Of a DNA stretch of 64,000 nt, positions 49,379 through 59,060 are shown in pieces. Location: the NCBI RefSeq assembly GCF_000801105.2, contig NC_079516.1, forward strand, positions 43,504,908-43,568,907, in the 5' to 3' direction. The DNA comes from Raphanus sativus. Its lineage: Eukaryota; Streptophyta; Magnoliopsida; Brassicales; Brassicaceae. The notes under the pieces are model-generated. The model made no database searches. It worked only from the letters and a program-made list of their open reading frames with translations, and was not told where the DNA came from. Numbering within the stretch: the stretch's first letter is position 1; every line of letters starts with the position of its first letter. A program made the position numbers and the translations under genes.

Positions 49379-51414
49379 TTAGGAGCTGGGACTAATGAGT
49401 GAAACCTTGCCGGTGATTGATAAACCATAGCCTTTAAGGCCAACGTAGTGAGCTGGATTATTCGTCATCACCTTCATCGTTCTAACTCCTAGATCCCTCA
49501 GTATCTGCCATCAACCAATATTTTAATTTTCAATTTTTGCAGATATATATATAACAAAAACAGTAATAAGATTCTATCTCTGTTTTAATTACTTGTGCTC
49601 CGATGCCGTATTCTCTTGAAGCAACGGGGAATGAAACACCCTCGGTTTGATCTGAAGTGTTGTTGTCGTAGGTACGAGGCTTGTGGGTTAGGTCAATGCC
49701 TTTAGCTTCAGGACCGCGTAAGTACACAAACACACCTCTCCCAGTTTCTTCAATCTGTCTCATAGCAATTGCTAATTGCTTTCCACCAGAGCCATTCCCG
49801 AATATATCATCTGTGATACATTCAGCATGTACTCTCACCAGAACGTCCTTCCCATCTCCGACTTCACCCTGTTTTTTTTTTTCATCGAGATTTAGTAATA
49901 AAGATACAAAGGGATGAGTTTAAAAATTAGGGTTTGGTTTCTATTACTTTGACCATTGCAATGTGCTCAACTCCATCAAGCAATGACTTGAAGCAATATG
50001 CTTTAAATGGTCCCCACATTGTCGGTATAGGCGCCACCGCAGTAAACTCCACCAGTCTCTCTCTTTTCCTTCGGTATCTAACCAAAGGAAGAGGACAAAC
50101 ATCAGTAACTTTAGAACGGATAGTTGTAAGTAGCTGATCTTAAAGTGTTTGTACTGTTACCTGATGAGATCGGCGATTGAGATGATTTTCAAGTTGTTAT
50201 CTTGAGCAAACTGGCGGAGTCTTGGTAACCTAGCCATGGAACCATCGTCATCCACAATCTCACACAAAACAGAAACAGGTTCCAAACCAGCTAACACAGT
50301 TAGATCAACAGAGGCTTCTGTATGCCCTGCTCTTTTAAGAACACCGCCTTCTCTGTATCTCAAAGGAAAGATATGACCAGGACGGGTGAAATCCTGAGGC
50401 TTTGAATCTTTTGACGCAAGGGCTAATATCGTCTGCGCCCTATCACGAGCCGAGACACCTGTGGAAGTTCCGTTCTTAGCATCCTGACAACAACATTCTT
50501 CTCATCAGAACACTAAAGAGGAGTAAACAACAAATGAATACACATACCACAGAAACCGTGAAGGCGGTGCGGAGTTTCTCCTCGTTCTCCTTACGGGTCA
50601 CCATCAAAGGAAGCTCTAACCTCTCCAAGTCTTCTCCTTTCATGCTGACACACACGATTCCAGTCCCATGCTTCACCACAAAAGCCATAGCTTGAGGTGT
50701 CACCAGCGATGCAGCCATGATCAAATCTCCTTCGTTCTCTCTATCTTCATCATCTACAACAATCACCAACTGCAAAAAAAAGACAAAAAAAAACTTTCAT
50801 TTTAAGATCCTCTCCTCTCCTTTCTACTAAAGAAACAACATAAACAAAACCTTGCCGTGACGAATATCCTCAATAGCTTGTGGAATAGAGGCGAATCCAT
50901 CAGTAGGACGGTCAAGATCAAACTCTTCATCCTTGACTTCGGATGAAACGATTGTCGTGGGGATCATTTCTGCTGCTAATGTTCCGAAAGAAACCAAATC
51001 CGGCTGCAGCTCAATCCCCATTGATCCTGCCTTACTCTTGGAGGAAGAGGAAGAAGAGAAGACATCTCCTTCCTCAGACATCACTCCCATTCTAACATTG
51101 TTTAATCTCCTTGGCGTGGTCTTAGGACACATCCATGTCTTCCTAAACGGTTTTGAACTCGTAACATCACTGAGAAAACAAAACAACTATCAAGGCCTAA
51201 ACCGAAAACGCAAACGCGCACAGAGCTAAAGAGATAGCGATTCAAATTATCGCGATTTCAGCCAATTAAACAGCCAAACCTTAATCGAAACTATCAAAAT
51301 TCAAATTGAGACACGCACGCAAGCAACGACTATATAACCAAAAAAGCGCGCACAGAGCTAAGAGATAGCGATTCAAATTGAGATACAGACGCAAGCAAGT
51401 AGGGTAGGCGAAAT

Positions 51415-51473
<59 letters not shown>

Positions 51474-51534
51474 ATTACCGCGAGGGAAGAAGAAGAAGAT
51501 GAGTTGAGTGAGATCGAAGATTGAGGGAGGCCAT
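49379..51534 (-). CDS. RIBA2: RIBA2 counterpart: DHBP synthase with a degenerate GTP cyclohydrolase II domain
   Basis: Plastid riboflavin-pathway protein. Seven exons fit: 51479-51534, 50851-51169, 50548-50769, 50161-50483, 49948-50077, 49593-49868, 49379-49504, giving 483 residues. The N terminus is Ser-rich, as in a transit peptide. The 3,4-dihydroxy-2-butanone-4-phosphate synthase half carries [10 protein letters not shown] (131-140) and [10 protein letters not shown] (250-259), so it looks active. The GTP cyclohydrolase II half keeps RVHAEC (Cys367), but the following Cys-x-Cys of the zinc site is gone ([10 protein letters not shown] instead of a CDCG-type segment, two residues shorter). 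This fits published loss of cyclohydrolase activity in Arabidopsis RIBA2. An in-frame ATG at 51540 would add two residues; 51534 is chosen because the protein then starts MASL as in Arabidopsis. Confidence 0.93.
51217..51380. repeat. duplicated segment in RIBA2 intron 1
   Basis: A motif GCGCACAGAGCTAAAGAGATAGCG near 51217-51242 recurs at 51347-51370 with one base missing, and both are followed by ATTCAAATT. This indicates an imperfect tandem duplication of about 128 bp within the intron. Confidence 0.7.
51416..51470. repeat. GA microsatellite in RIBA2 intron 1
   Basis: About 27 uninterrupted GA dinucleotides (CT on the gene strand), eight bases from the exon 1 donor site. Length variation here could affect splicing. 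Confidence 0.95.
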
Positions 51535-51540
51535 TCTCAT

Positions 51541-51967
51541 GTTTCGTCCAACGACGAAGAGAGCGAAGCACCGCCACAAAACTACTGAGCTGAGCTTCCC
51601 GGTGATCTTTCTCTCTCTCTCTCTCTCTCTGCTGATGTGGCAGTTTTTGTAAGATATTTTTTTGTTCTTTTTTTGGATTAGCACGAGGACGATCTCCTCG
51701 GTAACGGCGTCGTTTTTGCATTTACTATGATGTCGTATTAGGTGGAAATAGGACACTATTTTCCGACTATACATTTAAGATATTTTAAATGGAGAAAAAT
51801 AGGAAGTTAAGTTTTTCTTCTTTTTTAGTTAGTCAATTTGGAAAAGGATGCCAAAGTAATGAACTTTTTTTTTTTTTTGAATACGTTTTTCAAAACAGTA
51901 CGATTTTTTTCAAAATAAAAGTTTTGAGTAATATTACTCATTTAAGTTTTCAACTATATATTGTTAA

Positions 51968-52010
<43 letters not shown>

Positions 52011-53492
52011 TTTATATCAGTAATTTATGTATAAAACTATTTACTGTAATGAGATTAACTCGGTTCCATTACTCGGAGATCAGCTTCGATAACTTCGTCA
52101 GTATTGGGGTTTTGTTTAATCAGTGTCTAGAGAGCTCTTGGTTTGGTGGTTCGAGATTGTAGTTTGAAACACTATGATTGTTGGAGAAGTTAAAGAGTTC
52201 AGATGTGGTCATTTTTTCGCTTTGCTAAAGACGATAGTCCATATCTATTTGATTGACGGTGGGATGTATTCCCTTCTCTTGCTTTAGTTTGGCTCGGTGC
52301 AGTGGCTTTGTCGAATTGGTTCTAGATTGTAGTCGTGGTACTTCTGTTCCTTAACAGTTTTTTGTTGTCCTGGTCTTATCGTTTCCGTCTAGGTTCGCTG
52401 TTTGGATTCGTTTTTGCAGTTGGTGTTCATTGTGTATGTATCTACAAGATATTTCCCTTTTGCTGTTGTGGATTTATGTTTAGTTTTTGGATGAAGCTGT
52501 TAATTCGATTTTTCGTTCTTTTTCTATGAAGAGGTTAGCAACTTTTTTTTATAGGTCATTGGATTGTTTAACGAGTGTCTGTGCGTAAGAATTTGTGGTC
52601 TTTCTAGTGACATTTCAAATTCCTTGGTGCTTATATCTTAGTGTAGTGATAGTATTTGTCCTGCAAATTTTGTTTGGTAATAGCTGCTGGTGTTAGTGTT
52701 GAATTAGAGTTGCTATCATTCATGACATTGTTTATTAGTTCATTTTCGGTGATACCATGTTCTATGGGAAAATGGTAAGTAGTATTTGGTTCATCAGTCT
52801 CAGCTTTGTCTTAAATCTAAATTTGTTGTTGTTGGTTAGTATAAAGTCTCTTTTTTTTTACTTTTGCTTTTAGAGATTTCTTCATATTCCGTCGGTTGTT
52901 GTATTTGATTTTGTATTTTTCTAATATCTATTGATAAAATAATTTTAGTGTTAAAAAACAATTGATTCCGCCAATGTAAAAATCTTTTGAAAAATATAAG
53001 AAATTATGCTAGTTTTTTTTTCAAAGAAATTATGTTAGCTATATTATGTTCATGTGTAACGAGATATGGTTTAAATCTTAGTTTTAAATTTGCAATGGCT
53101 AATAAACTCGGAAGTCGAAAGAATCAAAGAAGTAAACCTTTTTTCACCAAATAAAATTAAAAAGCAATTTAAAATTCACTCTTGTTGCTGTCACCGAGGG
53201 CCAACAGCTCTTGTCTCCATTTGCATTGCCACGAAAGTCATCATCCCATAACTTAATTTAATAATTTCTAAAAGGATTAGAGACAAATAAAAGCCATATC
53301 ATCCAATTATTACAGCTTTAAAAAGGGATGATTAGATTACCATGCAAATAAGACAGACTGTGTATACAAACAAAAAACTTTAAGAACTATGATAACCAAA
53401 GTTTATAAAGCTCTGAAAACATTAAACTGTTGTTCATAGGTATGAATCTTTTTTTTTTGTCAGCAAGGTATGAATCGTATATTTGTAAGATA
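51541..53492. other. RIBA2 upstream region and T/G-rich DNA
   Basis: Includes the RIBA2 leader (CT/GA-rich 51610-51630 on the plus strand), an AT microsatellite (51968-52004) and a T/G-rich stretch (52070-52960). The last resembles the 3' UTR of a plant LINE but shows no protein remnant. No gene is supported. Confidence 0.35.
51968..52004. repeat. AT microsatellite
   Basis: About 17 AT dinucleotides between T-rich sequences. Confidence 0.9.
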
Positions 53493-53712
53493 CTCCCTCT
53501 GTTTCATTATAAGTGTCGTTTTAGACTTGTGCACACGGATTAAGAAAGCATTTAAGTTTGCATATTTTCAATATAAAAACATCATTACCGATACAATTCA
53601 ACCAATAGAAAAATAGAATGGAGAATAAAGTTAATAAATTTTGCATTGAAACTCTAAAACGACACTTATTTTGCAACGAAAAAAATTCTTTAAAACGATT
53701 AAACGGAGGAAG
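53493..53712. mobile_element. Stowaway MITE, inverted relative to 12283-12513
   Basis: 220 bp flanked by TA, ends CTCCCTCTGTTTC and AAACGGAGGAAG. Its interior (CACACGGATTAAG) is the complement of the CTTAATCCGTGTG in the MITE at 12283-12513, so both are one family in opposite orientation. Confidence 0.8.
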
Positions 53713-54355
53713 TATGTAACTAAACCATTTATGGCGTCGATCACACTTTTTTTTGTGAACTTTTGTGATGTTCTCATCTAAATTAAATACAGTAGCGTGT
53801 TGGAAAATCCCTTCTACGTAGAGCTTGAGTCGAGCTGAGTCGATTAGAGTGAGCCGAGCCGTCATCCTCCCTTGATTTTTATAATTTATTTTTTCTCTTT
53901 TTTTTTCTCAGTCGAGTTCCAGTGATACCGGAAGAAGAAGCCTCGGGGTTACTGGGTATAGCCGGTGGACCCCTCAATTTGTTGGATTTTTTTTGGTTTA
54001 ACATTTCATTTACCGAAAACCCCAAACAATATCTACTTACTCAACCATGGTTACATTCTAACCCAGGCTGAGTTTATTTAATGAGAGAGAAAGTCTGAAA
54101 CCAAAGCTTGTTCATATGGAAAACAAAGAAACTCAGTCTCTCTCTCTCCTCCTCTGTCTGTGAATAGAATCTCCCCCATTGTTTTAATTTCTCTCTTCCT
54201 TCAAAGTTTTGCTATCTTTCTTGATGGGTTATAAGAGAGACAAGATCATCATCAAGTACTAGATGCATTAAACTGAGAGTTAAACAAACAAAAAAAAATC
54301 ATTGTTTTGAAGTAACTAAAAGGTTTTTGAAAAGACCCTTTTGTAGTGTTGTTTG
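53713..54355 (+). promoter_or_regulatory. HB6 promoter and leader with upstream ORFs
   Basis: CT-rich DNA at 54130-54210 is the likely leader. Upstream ATGs open frames of 15 codons (54116-54163), 12 codons (54224-54262) and a minimal ATG-CAT-stop (54263-54271), all closed before the main ATG at 54356. Whether all are transcribed is not known. Confidence 0.45.
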
Positions 54356-55437
54356 ATGATGAAGAGATTAAGTAGTTCAGATTCAGTGGGTGGTCTCATC
54401 TCTTTATGTCCCACTACTTCTACAGGTTCTTAATCTTATACCAATGTTTTAATTTTCAAACAAGCCCTTAAAAATTTCATAGTATTAACCTCAAAATCCT
54501 CAATTTTGGCAAACAGATCAGCAGAGTCCAAGAAGATACGGGAGAGAATTTCAGTCGATGCTTGAAGGCTACGAGGAGGAGGAAGAAGAAGCCATAACCG
54601 AGGAAAGAGCACAAACCGGTCTAGCCGAGAAGAAGAGACGGTTAAGCGTTAACCAAGTAAAAGCCTTGGAGAAGAATTTCGAGTTGGAGAACAAACTGGA
54701 GCCAGAGAGGAAAGTGAAGTTAGCTCAAGAGCTTGGTCTACAACCTCGTCAGGTAGCTGTTTGGTTTCAGAACCGCCGCGCACGGTGGAAGACAAAACAG
54801 CTCGAGAAAGATTACGGTGTTCTCAAAACACAATACGATTCTCTCCGCCATAACTTCGATTCCCTCCGCCGTGACAACGATTCTCTTCTTCAAGAGGTAC
54901 GGAAATTCAGACAAAGGGTTAAATTCAGACAAAGGGTTGCAAAGTCTGAGACTTTTTTTTTGTTTTGTCTTGATGCAGATCAGTAAACTAAAAGCTAAGC
55001 TTAACGGAGAGGAGGAAGAAGATGATGAGGAAGATAACAACTTGGCGACGATGGAGAGTGATGCTTCCGTCAAGGAAGAAGAAGTTTCGTTGCCGGAGAA
55101 GATCACAGAACCGCCGTCTTCTCCTCCGGAGCTTCTAGAACATTCCGACAGCTTCAATTACCGGAGTTTCACCGACCTCCGTGACCTTCTTCCGTTAAAG
55201 GCCGCGGCTTCCTCCGTCGCCGCCGCTGGATCGTCGGACAGTAGCGAGGGAAGTAGCTCTAACGTTACGGCGGCGGCTCCGGTGACGGTTCCCGGCGGTA
55301 GTTTCGTGCAGTTTGTGAAAATGGAGCAGACGGAGGATCACGACGACTTTCTGAGTGGAGAAGAAGCGTGCGGTTTTTTCTCCGATGAACAGCCACCGTC
55401 TCTGCACTGGTACTCCACCGTTGATCAGTGGACTTGA
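54356..55437 (+). CDS. HB6: HD-Zip class I transcription factor, HB6 counterpart
   Basis: Nuclear factor that in Arabidopsis acts in ABA signalling, binds the phosphatase ABI1 and recognises CAATNATTG. Three exons: 54356-54425, 54517-54896, 54979-55437, giving 302 residues (about 311 in Arabidopsis, from memory). N terminus [19 protein letters not shown], then an acidic stretch (EGYEEEEEE). The homeodomain is about residues 60-117, with KKRRLS (62-67) and the recognition helix [10 protein letters not shown] (106-115). A leucine zipper follows ([16 protein letters not shown] onward) to about residue 160. The C-terminal half is acidic with a [17 protein letters not shown] segment and ends [14 protein letters not shown]. 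The first of two adjacent ATGs is chosen. The gene is intact and single copy in the window. Confidence 0.94.
54903..54938 (+). repeat. 18-bp perfect tandem repeat in HB6 intron 2
   Basis: AAATTCAGACAAAGGGTT occurs twice in direct tandem starting six bases after the exon 2 donor. It keeps the reading frame open if the intron is retained. Confidence 0.95.
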
Positions 55438-56701
55438 AGCTGTGAGATTTTGAATTGGATTAAAATGCTCTCTTCTTTTTCTCTGTGGGTTCGCCGGAGA
55501 AGATGGAAAAGATGGAGGGCGAAATGGGAATAATGGTAAAATTGTAAGGGTGAATTGGGAAAAAAATAAGGAAGGTTAATTCGAATGGGCAATTAGGGTG
55601 AATTTGTAATTATGCTTTCTCTGGCGTTTCGTGCACTTCTTGTAATTAAGGATTATGAGAATCTGAGAAAGGGGTGAAAGGGAGAAAACTAAACATGGAA
55701 TCTTTTAGCTTCAAAATCGGCCACACTTTCAATCTGATTATTCAATTTTCAGCCTTTTTCAAAAATCGTGAAGCAAGAAATTAGATGTGTTGGTTTTGTT
55801 TGTTTTCAAAGTATATGTTCAAAAAGAAACTACACATTAGTATGATCTGTGCATTAATTTGTTTTTGGGTTAATATGTTAAAATTTCACATGAATTTGAT
55901 TTAGTTCCTTATAAAAATACATTATTATAATCATGTTGAAACATCGCATATAATAATGTAAACAAAATTTAACATCGCATATAATAATGTAAACAATATT
56001 TGTATAAATTTTTGATGTAACATTTAGATTGATATTCTACTCAAACAAAAACATACAAATTTGTATTACAATTACCATTGATGAACTTATATACATTCTT
56101 TATTGTTTTATTCTCTAATAGAATTCTTCACCTAATCATTTCACCTCCATAAACTAATGTTTCAGTTTCGGAGAGTATCGAGAAAACATACGAATTTGTA
56201 TTACAATTACCATTGACGAACTTATATAAATTCCACACTTGACAATATACTTCCTTGATGTCGTAAAATGTCAATCATATGTATGCCTTAAGTAAATTCA
56301 CATTACAATTACAATCCACAAGATTGATTGGATGGTAACAAGGAACTTCATCGAAGACTAACATATTTAAAGACTGATTTTGAAGTTTTGGTTTTGTTGA
56401 TCCGGAGCCAGAAGCACAAATCTATAGATTATTGCACACTAAGATGGAATTCTCAATATTCAAGAAATCGTTAGATGGTAACAAGGTGCTTCTTTGAAGA
56501 CTAACGGGGTCTCGAACAGGGGCGTACTCAGCCAGAAAATTAACTGGGGTCAAATATTTTTTTTTTCTAATTGCAAAAGTTCAAATACAAAAGAATTGAA
56601 CACATGTCAGTGGAGTCAATACTAGTCCTTTAATACCACCGAACAATAATTTATTACTGAAAATAGCTTACAAAGTATTGATTTATACGATTTAACCGGT
56701 G
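55438..56701. other. HB6 3' flank with short repeats
   Basis: The first about 250 bases are likely 3' UTR. A 31-bp tandem repeat (55940-55970, 55971-56001, one mismatch) and a diverged pair of about 47 bp (56051-56097, 56187-56233) follow. No gene. Confidence 0.5.
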
Positions 56702-56704
56702 TTA

Positions 56705-57003
56705 GACCATCTCCAACCCACCTCTATTTTAATCTCTATATTTTCTTCTAAAATAGAGAAACTCTATTATAAAGGTGGATTTGCTCTAATGTATGTCTCT
56801 AAAATAGAGTTCTTCTATTCATAGAGGAAAATATAGAGATATGCTATTTCTATCTCTAAATATAGAGGCAAAAAGTAAAATTCTTCTATATTTTCCTCTA
56901 AAATAGAGAAACTCTATTATAGAGACATACACTGGAGCAAATCCATCTCTATAATAGATCTCTATTTTAGAGGAAAATATAGAGGTGTACATTGGAGATG
57001 CTC
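56705..57003. mobile_element. PIF/Harbinger-like MITE A
   Basis: 299 bp, ends GACCATCTCCAACC and TTGGAGATGCTC inverted, flanked by TTA (56702-56704, 57004-57006), the 3-bp target site of PIF/Harbinger. The interior is CTCTATTTTAGAG-type imperfect palindromes. No protein. Confidence 0.7.
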
Positions 57004-57197
57004 TTAGAGCATCTCCAACCCTATGCTATATTTGCCTCTATACTCTATAATAGAGTAAAATCTACTCCAACCCATCTCTATTTCTTCCCCTAAAATAGAG
57101 ATTTGCTATTTTCACCTCTATATTTAGGGGAAAAAATAGTATTTCTCTATAATAGAGGCATACTTTTTTATTTGCAAAATGGTTCTTTAACTTTTTA

Positions 57198-57666
57198 GGG
57201 GAATTTTCAAAAATACCACTTTCAATGTACCATTATTCATCTTTACCACCACTAAAGACACATTTTCAAAAATACCTTATTTATTAAAATGGTAAAAACT
57301 CTTATATCTTTGTTTTTATATGCTTTTCAAAATTCTAATCCCAAATTCTAAATCATAAACCTCCAATTCTAAACCCTAAACCCAAAATCTTCAACTCTAA
57401 ACCCTAAACCCTAAACTATATACCCTAAATTCAATATCCTAAACCCTAAACCGTAAAGTCTAAACTATAAACCCTAAATCCTCAACTCTAAACCCTAAAT
57501 CCTCAACTCTAAACCCTAAACTATATACTTTAAACCCTAAAACATCAAATCTTAACCCTAAATCCTAAACCTTCAAATCTAAACCCTTCGTTAAAAGTAG
57601 TGGTAAAAGTGGTTAGTGTAAACATGAAAAGTGGTACTATGAAAATGGTATTTTTGGTAATTTCTC
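57198..57666. mobile_element. MULE-like element carrying CCCTAAA repeats
   Basis: 469 bp flanked by a perfect 9-bp target duplication AACTTTTTA (57189-57197, 57667-57675). Imperfect inverted ends: the left contains TTTTCAAAAATACCACTTTC, the right its diverged complement (GTGGTACTATGAAAATGG). The interior, about 57350-57590, is a degenerate array of the plant telomere motif CCCTAAA. Confidence 0.72.
57350..57590 (+). repeat. degenerate telomere-like CCCTAAA array
   Basis: More than ten CCCTAAA or one-base variants (CCCTAAAT, TCTAAA) spaced 7-14 bp apart, within the small TIR element. The array is carried by the transposon rather than being a relic of a chromosome end. Confidence 0.8.
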
Positions 57667-58599
57667 AACTTTTTATGATTATAACTAAAATACATATTTA
57701 TAGATAAATATAATTCTTTTTACATATAATAACACAGTTTTAGTTTACACAATAATTTTTAAACTTTCACAATTATAAATAATCATAAATAAAAATACTA
57801 TTAATTTATTCAAAATTGAAAAAAAAATAACAAATGAAATTTAACGTTTTATTTAACTGAAACTAAAATTAAAATTTAACTATTAAAAGTTTTACATATT
57901 TTTAACATATTAATAAAAATCTTTAAGTTCAACATAAATATTAATCAATATTTATTTCTCACTTTGAAATGCATTAACAAATTATTTATGTGAAAATATA
58001 GTTTTATGGTTATGTAATGTCTAATTTATTTTATCTTATTATATATGATAGCTTTTTGTAATAAAAATTTAGTTTAAATAATATTGTAATTTTATGAAAA
58101 TTAAAAAGATTACATGATTGAGTGAATTTTCAACATTTATAAATAAAAGGCCTTAGTTGTAAGATAATAAAAGAATCTTTTAAGAATATTCATTTTTAGA
58201 GGAAGAAATAGAGAAATACATTGGAGAAGAACACATCTCTATTATAGAGTTCCTCTATTATAGAGGAAAAAATAAGGAAATACATTGGAGATGGTCTTAG
58301 TTAAACCTAAATTTTGTCAAGTAGATCCGCCCTTGGTCTCGAGATATACAAAGTATTGATTTATTTTCTTATATTTTTTATATTTACATAATATATTTTA
58401 GTTAATGGGTTTAATTATAGAATTATTTTAATGAACTATATAAAAATATATAAAACAAAATAAACTAAAAGATTATGGATTAATATTATTGTTTAGTTTA
58501 ACAGATTTAGACCAAATCAGAATGATTTAGATCAATTTAAAACAGTTTAAACTAACATGAGTTGCATAAATCAGATTTTTAAAAACAATTTTGACTATA

Positions 58600-59060
58600 G
58601 CCGATTTGCCACCTAGATAGATTTTTAGAACATTAGGATTTCATGTACCTGCTCTTTGATTAGCCGTTTTTTAAACCAGAGATCGAACTGATGTAATACT
58701 TCTTCATTCAAAAGTGACGAACAAGATTTCATTAGATCCAAAGTATCTAACTTCTTTTAGTATTTTTTCTTTGAAAACCTTAGAAAACAAAGAGTTTGGT
58801 TTCTCAATTAGTCTCTATAATTGTTTTGCGAATAAAGTAATATTAAAATTTTAAATTCTGAAATCTAGTTATCCCGTCTTCCTTATCTCTGCACAATTTA
58901 TCTCATGATTTTATCTCATGATTGTTGATGCATATTTTAACATTTCTACTATTGCTCCATAAAAATATGTAATTACATTGATTAATCTTTGGTCCATACT
59001 TATTTTCCTTCTTTTGTAACTTAATTTTATTTAAAACTTTTTCATAAGATTCCTTTTATT
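58600..59060 (-). pseudogene. second, more decayed LINE reverse-transcriptase fragment
   Basis: Minus-strand DNA aligns by eye with the 5000-5250 part of the first LINE relic. Broken translation gives KLCRDKEDGITRFQNLKF and later ETKLFVF, matching KLCCPKEEEGLGFKDL and KPQTLFS there. Stops are frequent. Ends cannot be fixed. Confidence 0.6.

Larger units (their letters stand above)
57007..58296. mobile_element. PIF/Harbinger-like element B with an inner insertion
   Basis: Starts GAGCATCTCCAACC directly after the TTA it shares with element A. Ends TTGGAGATGGTC before TTA at 58297-58299. Interrupted by the telomere-motif element at 57198-57666. The remaining interior is AT-rich and non-coding. 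Confidence 0.65.

Noticed and set aside
57350..57590. Interstitial telomere from chromosome fusion
   Set aside because: The motifs are degenerate and lie inside a small transposon with a 9-bp target duplication.
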